Positions 58,559 to 64,000 of a DNA stretch of 64,000 nucleotides are shown piece after piece. Origin of the DNA: Nocardioides sp. Root190 (GTDB taxonomy: Bacteria > Actinomycetota > Actinomycetes > Propionibacteriales > Nocardioidaceae); NCBI RefSeq assembly GCF_001428565.1, contig NZ_LMIA01000009.1:203779-267778 (forward strand), written 5' to 3'. A model generated the notes under the pieces. That model had not been told where the DNA came from. It was given only the letters and a program-made list of their open reading frames with translations, and searched no databases. How positions within the stretch are numbered: position 1 is the first letter of the stretch; every line of letters begins with the position of its first letter. The position numbers and the translations under genes are program-made.

Positions 58559-59641
58559 GTGATGCCTGAGATCGGCTGCTACGGACTGGCCGGACACACT
58601 GACTCGCCGCGGGACCTCCTGGACGAGGTGCGCCTCGCCGAGCGCCTCGGGATCGGGTCCGTCTTCCTGTCCGAACGGTTCAACGTGAAGGACGCGGGCG
58701 TCATGGCCGGCGCCGTCGCGGCGGCGACCGAGCGGATCGGCATCGCGACGGCCGCCACCAATCACAACACCCGCCATCCGTTGGTGACGGCGACGCTCGC
58801 GACGACGGCGCACCGGCTGAGCGAGGGTCGCTACGCGCTCGGCCTCGGGCGCGGGTTCGACCTGCTCTTCGACCTGATGGGCCTGCCCCGGGTGACCGGG
58901 GCGCAGATGGCCGACGCCATCGGCATCTACCGGCGGCTCTGGCACGGTGAGGCCTTCGACCACGACGGTCCGGCGGGGACGTACCCCTTCCTGTCCCAGG
59001 ACGCATCCTTCGACGAGGACATCCCGGTGCTGATGATGGCGATCGGGGAGAAGTCGCTGCGGCTGGCCGGCACGATCGCCGACGGTGTCGTGCTGCACAC
59101 CTTCTTCACCGACGAGACCCTCGCCCGTGCCGTCGCGACCGTTCGCGGAGCCGCGGAGGAGGCCGGGCGCGACCCGGCCTCGGTGCGGATCTGGTCGGTG
59201 CTGGCAACGGTGGAGGACTCGATCCCCGAGGAGGCGCGGCTGCGCAAGCTGGTGGGTCGCCTCGCGACGTACCTCCAGGGATACGGCGAGGTGCTGGTCC
59301 GTGCCAACGGCTGGTCCCTGGAGGACCTGCAGCGCTTCCGCGAGCACCCGTTGGTCCAGGGCTACCCGGGTGCCTTCGACGCCGTCGGGACCGTCGAGGA
59401 CCTCAGCCGGCTGCGCGACGAGGTGCTGCCCGAGGAGTGGCTCGCCGCGGCGGCCGTCGGGTCCGCCGAGACCTGTGCCCGTCGGGTCCAGGACCAGCTC
59501 GACGCCGGCGCCGACTCGGTCGTCCTGCACGGCGCGACGCCGAGCGAGCTCGCGCCGGTCCTGGAGGCCTGGCGCGAGGTGCGCGACGGCGCCGCCCTCG
59601 ACGTACTCCCGGCCAACCCCGGTTGGGCGGCGGCGCGATGA
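58559..59641 (+). CDS. LLM class F420-dependent oxidoreductase
   Basis: A 360-residue luciferase-like monooxygenase-fold enzyme expected to use coenzyme F420. Segments are AERLGIGSVFLSERFNVKDAG, ATERIGIATAATNHNTRHPLVTA, LSEGRYALGLGRGFD and VLMMAIGEKSLRLAGTIADGVVLHTFFTD. The group (TIGR03857-like in mycobacteria) acts on lipids or xenobiotics, but substrates are largely unknown. GTG 58559 or the adjacent ATG 58562 is the start. The next gene, a phosphotransferase-like protein, overlaps by four bases, so they act together or share control by the operator at 58523. Confidence 0.9.
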   Translation: MMPEIGCYGLAGHTDSPRDLLDEVRLAERLGIGSVFLSERFNVKDAGVMAGAVAAATERIGIATAATNHNTRHPLVTATLATTAHRLSEGRYALGLGRGFDLLFDLMGLPRVTGAQMADAIGIYRRLWHGEAFDHDGPAGTYPFLSQDASFDEDIPVLMMAIGEKSLRLAGTIADGVVLHTFFTDETLARAVATVRGAAEEAGRDPASVRIWSVLATVEDSIPEEARLRKLVGRLATYLQGYGEVLVRANGWSLEDLQRFREHPLVQGYPGAFDAVGTVEDLSRLRDEVLPEEWLAAAAVGSAETCARRVQDQLDAGADSVVLHGATPSELAPVLEAWREVRDGAALDVLPANPGWAAAR

Positions 59642-60684
59642 AGGCGGCGCTTCCGCTCGTCACCGAGGTCGGCCAGCTCACCCCCGACTGGCTGGGTGAC
59701 GCCCTCGGCCACCGGGTGGACACCGTGACCGCCGAACCGGTCGGCACCGGACAGATCGGCACCTGCTACCGACTCACCCTGACCGGTGAGCCGGGGCTCC
59801 TGTCGACCGTGCTGGCGAAGCTGCCCGCCGCTGACCCCGGTGCCCGCGCCCTGCTCGCCAACCCGTACCGCACCGAGCTCCGCTTCTACCGTGAGCTCCT
59901 GCCGACGCTCGCCGTCCGTGCGCCCCTGATGCATCACGCCGAAGGCGTCGGGGAGGACGGCGAGTTCGTGCTTCTCCTCGAGGACCTGGCCCCCGCTGTC
60001 CAGGGGGACCAGATCGCAGGCTGCACCGCAGCCCAGGTCGAGGACGCCGTCGTGAACCTCGCCGGCCTCCACGGACCGCGCTGGTGCGACCCCACGCTCC
60101 TCGACATCGAGGGCCTGTCGGTCAACGGCCCCGACGACGCCGCCCTGATGGCCGAGCTGTTCGGCCCCTCGGTCGACCTGTTCCTCGCCAACCTCGACGG
60201 ACTTCTCTCCGAGGAGGACGCCGCCACGGTGCGGGAGGTGCCGGCTGTCCTCGAGAGGTGGGCGCTGGCGCGTGCCGATCGCTTCGCTCCTGTCCACGGC
60301 GACTACCGCCTCGACAACCTCCTCTTCCCGCCCGACGGCGGCCCCGGCGTCGTGGCCGTCGACTGGCAGACCTTGAGCCTCGCCCTGCCCGCCCGCGACC
60401 TCGCCTACGTGATCGCCACCAGCCTCGACCCCGACCTGCGCCGAGCCTCGGAGCAGGACCTGGTTGCGGCGTACCACCGCGCGCTCCTGGGGTACGGCGT
60501 CCCGTCGTACTCGCTGGAGGACTGCTGGGACGACTACCGCTTCGCCCAGCTCCAGGTCCCGCTCGTCGCTGTCTTCGGCCAGGCGTACGGCACCCGCACC
60601 GAGCGCGGGGACCAGATGTTCGCGGTGATGACGACCCGCTCCTGCGCCGCGATCCGGGACCTCGGCACGTTCGACGTCATCTGA
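59638..60684 (+). CDS. Aminoglycoside-phosphotransferase-fold kinase (APH family)
   Basis: A 348-residue protein with the kinase fold of APH/choline kinase-like enzymes. The catalytic loop is VHGDYRLDNLLF (Asp and Asn), and the metal Asp is in GVVAVDWQTLSL. The N-terminal lobe has VGTGQIGTCYRLTL and a Lys (VLAKLPA) for ATP. Such proteins next to acyl-CoA dehydrogenase or LLM genes are thought to phosphorylate hydroxyacyl or alcohol groups rather than antibiotics. It overlaps the LLM gene (ATGA). No sign of resistance function. Confidence 0.88.
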   Translation: MKAALPLVTEVGQLTPDWLGDALGHRVDTVTAEPVGTGQIGTCYRLTLTGEPGLLSTVLAKLPAADPGARALLANPYRTELRFYRELLPTLAVRAPLMHHAEGVGEDGEFVLLLEDLAPAVQGDQIAGCTAAQVEDAVVNLAGLHGPRWCDPTLLDIEGLSVNGPDDAALMAELFGPSVDLFLANLDGLLSEEDAATVREVPAVLERWALARADRFAPVHGDYRLDNLLFPPDGGPGVVAVDWQTLSLALPARDLAYVIATSLDPDLRRASEQDLVAAYHRALLGYGVPSYSLEDCWDDYRFAQLQVPLVAVFGQAYGTRTERGDQMFAVMTTRSCAAIRDLGTFDVI

Positions 60685-60696
60685 GCGCCCCTCCCG

Positions 60697-60733
60697 TTGG
60701 TCGAGGAGGTCGCGCAGCGACCGTCTCGAGACC
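60697..60733. repeat. Nocardioides-type intergenic palindromic repeat
   Basis: TTGGTCGAGGAGGTCGC-GCA-GCGACC-GT-CTCGAGACC: an imperfect hairpin unit with GTCGC/GCGAC core and GGTC-GAG/CTCGAGACC ends. Units of this form are frequent between genes in Nocardioides-like genomes, as far as I recall. It follows the kinase gene and may act as terminator or RNA end. Confidence 0.6.
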
Positions 60734-60778
60734 CGGTGACCCGGTGCCGGAACCCGCCGCCCCTTCGTGGCGCTCTGC

Positions 60779-61306
60779 TCAGAGCGCCTTCTCGAGCAGG
60801 GTGAACTCGAGGTCGTCGCGCCGGGGGATTCCGAAGCGCTCGTCGCCGTACGGAAAGGGTGAGCGTCGGCCGGTGTCCGTGTAGCCGCGCCGCGCGTAGA
60901 AGGCGATCAGGTCGGTGCGCTGGCGGATCACCGTCATCTCCATGACCGTGCACCCCCACCGGCTGCGGGCCAGCTCCTCGGCGTACGCCATCACCTGCTG
61001 GCCGAGACCGTCCCCTTGGCGTGCCGGGTCGACGGCGAACATCCCGAAGTAGCAGCGCTCGCCCCGCCGCTCGACGTGGCAGCAGGACGCCAGTGACTCG
61101 TCGCGCTCGGCGAGCACCACGACGCTGTCGGCCGCAGCGATCGAGGCCAGCACTGCGTCGGGTTCGGTCCGCTGGCCGTCCAGGAGGTCGGCCTCCGTCG
61201 TCCACCCGGTCCGACTGGAGTCGCCGCGGTACGCCGACTGGACCAGCGCCACGATCGCGTCGACGTCGTCGGTGGTGGCGGCGCGGAAGGTGGGGTGGGC
61301 GGGCAT
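60779..61306 (-). CDS. GNAT family N-acetyltransferase
   Basis: A 175-residue GNAT enzyme. The acetyl-CoA motif is MFAVDPARQGDGLGQQVMAYAEELA (V/I-x-P-x-x-Q/R-G-x-G-x-G/A), followed by MEMTVIRQRTDLIAFYARRGYTDTG. N-terminal FRAATTDDVDAIVALVQSAYRGD is typical. TAGGAT stands six bases before the ATG. The substrate is unknown. After its start (61307-61430) a 124-base gap shows no clear feature. Confidence 0.9.
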   Translation of the reverse strand: MPAHPTFRAATTDDVDAIVALVQSAYRGDSSRTGWTTEADLLDGQRTEPDAVLASIAAADSVVVLAERDESLASCCHVERRGERCYFGMFAVDPARQGDGLGQQVMAYAEELARSRWGCTVMEMTVIRQRTDLIAFYARRGYTDTGRRSPFPYGDERFGIPRRDDLEFTLLEKAL

Positions 61307-61430
61307 GGGGTGATCCTAGGGAGCGGTGGACGATCCGTTCTGAGCAGCCGACAAGGACCTCGTCAAGGTCGGTGTCCCGGCCGCTTCTTGGCACAAACGG
61401 TCGCCATGGTCGGACGGCCCAGGCCGATGG

Positions 61431-62114
61431 TCACGGCGAAGTCGCCGCCGCCGTCCTGCTTCTGCGACTTTCGCGGCGGCGCAGCATCGCCGTGGCTTCC
61501 TTGCCCAGCACCGGATGGAGCCGATAGGACTCGATCACGTCCCAGCCCTCGTCCTTCCCGAGGGTCGCCACCTTCCTGAGGAAGTGGATCCTGGAGTCGC
61601 CGCGCCTTTCCAACGTCAAGAACCCGACCAGTTCGTCGTAGTGCTCGCGTGTCGCGCAGGCGGCCAACGCCTGGGCTGCGCCATCACGCTGGCCCATGCT
61701 GCCGGGCTTGAGGTAGATGGCCTTGAGACGTTCCCAGTAGGACCGGGAGGCCTTCGTGCTCAGCAGGTGCCCGAGAAGTGATGCCAGCCAGTACGGCTGT
61801 CCGCCACGCTCAAACTGGTCCATCAGCACCGCCAAGGCAGCCGGACTCCTCCGCACTTCTCGCTCATCCAGCTCGTCCGTCGAGTCCACGCAGATGCCCA
61901 CCTCAGCCAACATCTGCAGAATCGGCTCCTCGGCCTTCGCCCTGATGGCACCAGTCTCTTCTACGCTGTCGGCGAAGGATGGGCGCTTTGCCGGGCGTTG
62001 AGAGTCGCTGTTGACAGGAGGATCGACTGCGCCGGCAACCGTCTCGATCGCGGTGTCGTAGTCGTCCTGAGCCTGTGTCACGGGATCCTTGTCGTCCCTC
62101 AAGGGCTTCGACAC
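61431..62114 (-). CDS. Hypothetical protein with helical-repeat pattern, 227 aa
   Basis: I do not recognise this protein. The first 60 residues are acidic and probably disordered (DDYDTAIETVAGAVDPPVNSDSQRPAKRPSF). Residues 70-215 are rich in regular amphipathic helices (QPYWLASLLGHLLSTKASRSYWERLKAIYL, AAQALAACATREHYDELVGFLTLERRGDSRIHFLRKVATLGKDEGWDVIESY) that look like HEAT or TPR-type repeats. I take GTG 62114 as start because GGGAGG lies nine bases upstream. GC is slightly lower than in the core genes. Accessory in nature. Confidence 0.7.
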   Translation of the reverse strand: MSKPLRDDKDPVTQAQDDYDTAIETVAGAVDPPVNSDSQRPAKRPSFADSVEETGAIRAKAEEPILQMLAEVGICVDSTDELDEREVRRSPAALAVLMDQFERGGQPYWLASLLGHLLSTKASRSYWERLKAIYLKPGSMGQRDGAAQALAACATREHYDELVGFLTLERRGDSRIHFLRKVATLGKDEGWDVIESYRLHPVLGKEATAMLRRRESRRSRTAAATSP

Positions 62115-62232
62115 GACCGTCAACCTCCCGAATGCGTCAGTAGTCGGCGCAATCCAAGCACGTGCCCTCGTACGCGCTCAGCTCGAATGAGTACTGACCG
62201 TGGCAGGGGCGGGTGCGTCAGCACGCGTGGGA

Positions 62233-62250
62233 GCACAATCGGCATTGTGC
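62233..62250. promoter_or_regulatory. Palindrome at start of unknown gene
   Basis: GCACAAT-CGGC-ATTGTGC is a perfect 18-base dyad containing the GTG at 62247. CACAAT inside it could be a -10 box seven bases before that GTG. A repressor bound here would block transcription or initiation. Confidence 0.6.
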
Positions 62251-62609
62251 GCGGCGATCACATGACGATTCGGCTCATGACAGATGACACGAGCGGCGTG
62301 GCGCTCTGGCCAGATCTGGGTTGGGACTACCCGGGCTCCAAGTTCGAACACCTGTTCCTGTCGGACCGCGAGCCGGAGGATCTGCTGCCGATCACGCCTG
62401 CACTCCGGGATCGCCTGCGCGCCTGGGTGGACGAGTACACGGCGACCATCACCGAGCGGGTGAGCCTCGATCATGTGGACCACGATCGCCGCGGACACGC
62501 CCTCAGCCAAGAACTGCAGGCGGAACTCGGTCCCGAGTTCAAGATCAAGTACGTCTTCAACACCGATGACGTTCGTCGAGAGGTCAAGGCTGCTCGCGCG
62601 GAGCGCTGA
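62247..62609 (+). CDS. Hypothetical protein, about 115-120 aa
   Basis: An unrecognised soluble protein. Either GTG 62247 or ATG 62262 is the start. The sequence MTDDTSGVALWPDLGWDYPGSKFEHLFLSDREPEDLLPITPALRDRLRAWVDEYTATITERVSLDHVDHDRRG is acidic, with Trp-rich N-terminal loops and helical later parts, ending KYVFNTDDVRREVKAARAER. It is divergent from the helical-repeat gene at 61431, with a perfect palindrome at its start. Codon use is somewhat less GC-biased than in core genes. Function is unknown. Confidence 0.6.
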   Translation: MRGDHMTIRLMTDDTSGVALWPDLGWDYPGSKFEHLFLSDREPEDLLPITPALRDRLRAWVDEYTATITERVSLDHVDHDRRGHALSQELQAELGPEFKIKYVFNTDDVRREVKAARAER

Positions 62610-62773
62610 TGTCCGGCTGCGCAGTCGCTCATCGGCGTGTCCGATCGTTAGTCAGTGGTGCGCAGGTGCGTGATGAGGCCTGGTGCTGTCCACATTTCCC
62701 AACGGGGAGCGCGTTCTCCACAGGCCGCAACGCAACGCTATGAAGTGTCGGTGGGTCGTGATCCAATATGGGT

Positions 62774-64000
62774 ATGGATCTCGGGACCGCACCTACTGCA
62801 CTGATCGGCCGCTACGACGGCTGCTCGGTCGGTGAGCTGTTGACCGAGCTCGGTGTCGAATCAAAGGGCCGTCTGGCCTCCGAGGTCCGCGAATGGGTCG
62901 CGGTCGTGGCATGGGCGGACCAGAACGTCGTCGAGACCGTCGAGGGCGCAGCGACCGTCCTCGCGGGTGTCGTGGACACCGGGGTTCCGATCGCCGGGCT
63001 GGGTGCTCCACTGGTCAGTGAGTTCGCGTTGATGGAACTCATCGCGGTCCTGGGTCGCACCCCCGACGGGGGTCGGATGCACGTCGGACGCATCATCGAA
63101 TGCGCCTGGCGACTCCCGACGTTCTACGCCTCCGTCATCGCGGGCCGGATCCCGCCGTACAAGGCCCACCGCATCGCCGACGCCACCCGCCCCCTCACCC
63201 AAGACGCCGCAGCATTCGTCGACCGCCAGCTCGCCGCCGTCGCCAATGTGGGCTGGAACCAGCTCGACCGACTCATCACCCAAGCGATCCTCCGGTTCGA
63301 CCCCGAACGAGCCGAGGCAGAGCGCCAGAAAGCCCGAGAGCACCGGTTCTGCGACGTCTCCGACGTCGACGAGCACGGCAACGCGCTCATCACCGCCGTG
63401 GTCGACGTTGCCGACGGCCACGACTTCAACCAGGCCATCGCCCGCGAAGCAGAAGTCCGGGGACGTCTCGGCGACGACAGTTCCCTCGACGCCCGACGAG
63501 CACAAGCAGTGGGTGCGATCGCGCGTCGTGACCTGGCACTGGACCTCCTCACCGCCGACGAGGACACCGGTGAGATCACCGTCCGCTCCGCCGGTCGCAA
63601 GGTCGTGATGGACCTCCACATCACCGACACCACCCTCACCGGTGAAAACCCCGTCGGCAGGTGGGGAGACAAACCCGTCACCACCGCACAGATCAAGCAA
63701 TGGCTCCGCTCCCGCGAACCCCGTCGGCAGGTGGGGAGACAAACCCGTCACCACCGCACAGATCAAGCAATGGCTCCGCTCCCGCGAAACCACCAGCATC
63801 ATCATCCGCCCGGTCATCAACCTGGCGGACTGCATCCCGGTCGACTCCTACGAGATCCCCGACCGCCACAAACACAGAGTCAGGTCACGACGCCACACCT
63901 GCAGCTTCCCCAACTGCACGACACCCGCCGCCAAGTGCGACATCGACCACGAGATCCCACATCGCAAGGGCGGACCCACCTGCCCCTGCAACCTCCACCC
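62774..64000 (+). pseudogene. DUF222 / HNH endonuclease gene broken by a 70-bp tandem duplication (3' partial)
   Basis: The frame from ATG 62774 reads a DUF222 domain (VREWVAVVAWADQNVVETVEGAATVLAGV, RIPPYKAHRIADATRPLTQDAAAFVDRQLAAVANVGWNQLDRLI) up to about 63786. There the second copy of a 70-base direct repeat (63647-63716 and 63717-63786) shifts the frame by one. The HNH part (TCSFPNCTTPAAKCDIDHEIPHRKGG, with two Cys pairs) continues in the other frame to the window end. Removing one copy restores one continuous protein, so the break is recent or an assembly error. The stop codon lies outside the window. It is the same family as the gene at 42304. Confidence 0.88.
63647..63786. repeat. Exact 70-bp tandem duplication
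   Basis: Two identical 70-base copies, 63647-63716 and 63717-63786, each starting AACCCCGTCGG and ending CTCCCGCG. The length is not a multiple of three, which breaks the host gene. Confidence 0.97.

Noticed and set aside
59638..60684. Aminoglycoside resistance gene
   Set aside because: The kinase fold is shared, but the context (coupled to an F420 LLM oxidoreductase) and length fit metabolic APH-like kinases; no antibiotic-specific motif is seen.
61307..61430. Hidden gene in the gap between the GNAT gene and the helical-repeat gene
   Set aside because: The open frames there are short, overlap the flanking genes in other frames and have no start with a ribosome site; I see nothing in it.

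Overview
The window is a 64 kb piece of a high-GC actinobacterial chromosome. The most likely source is a member of Nocardioidaceae (Nocardioides or a close relative). Reasons: strong GC bias at third codon positions, frequent GTG starts, the clpS / mec-cysO-cysM / murI / rph / rdgB gene order shared with mycobacteria, PafB/PafC WYL regulators, a tmRNA whose tag reads ANTNRSSFALAA, F420-dependent and CoA-thioester enzymes, and GTTGGTCGAG-type intergenic palindromes. About 82 protein genes, one tmRNA and four tRNAs (Leu-UAG, Lys-CUU, His-GUG, Arg-UCU) can be supported. The window opens inside smpB and closes inside a broken DUF222/HNH gene.

Layout. 1-2.3 kb: smpB (partial), a secreted trypsin-like protease and ssrA, so both trans-translation partners lie together. 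2.4-10.3 kb: small metabolic and envelope genes (NAD(P)-binding protein, thioesterase, secreted glycerophosphodiesterase, M15-type carboxypeptidase, HIT protein, FabG-like reductase, DUF3048 lipoprotein) and a TetR regulator. 10.4-15.6 kb: YqgE/AlgH protein, a TetR-MFS efflux pair with two tandem operators, a DUF3039-helicase pair and an HxlR regulator. 15.7-24.2 kb: PaaI thioesterase, clpS, DUF2017, a desaturase, the CysO-dependent cysteine pathway (mec, cysO, cysM), two secreted enzymes, murI and a metallo-hydrolase. 24.2-30.2 kb: a two-component system divergent from an ABC exporter, a GDSL hydrolase, rph, rdgB and tRNA-Leu.

30.2-41.5 kb: bcp, a four-gene ECF-type nickel/cobalt transporter behind a clear Nur-type box, DUF3618, a solitary GroES-like protein, an Ntn-hydrolase acylase, a crotonase and pafB-pafC. 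41.6-45.3 kb is more accessory: methyltransferase, DUF222/HNH gene, GAF-ANTAR regulator and DoxX-like protein. 45.3-54.6 kb: FAD oxidoreductase, pirin, a MarR-GNAT fusion, GntR, orn with tRNA-His, a MauE-DsbA pair, adenosine deaminase and a glutaryl-CoA-dehydrogenase-like enzyme. 54.6-60.7 kb: TetR and SDR genes divergent from a dihydrodipicolinate-reductase-like gene across a KstR-type palindrome, malic enzyme, and an F420 LLM oxidoreductase with an aminoglycoside-phosphotransferase-like kinase. 60.7-64 kb: GNAT protein, two unrecognised genes and a DUF222/HNH gene frameshifted by an exact 70-bp tandem duplication.

A theme across the window is promoter design. About two dozen genes carry a [T/C]AnnnT hexamer exactly 6-8 bases before the start codon, as expected for leaderless transcripts. 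At several regulator genes a palindrome covers that -10 hexamer or the -35 position. No gene-free stretch exceeds 300 bases. I found no CRISPR array, prophage or insertion sequence, and no clearly new multi-gene system. The best novelty leads are regulatory sites, the CysO C-terminal extension and the broken HNH gene.
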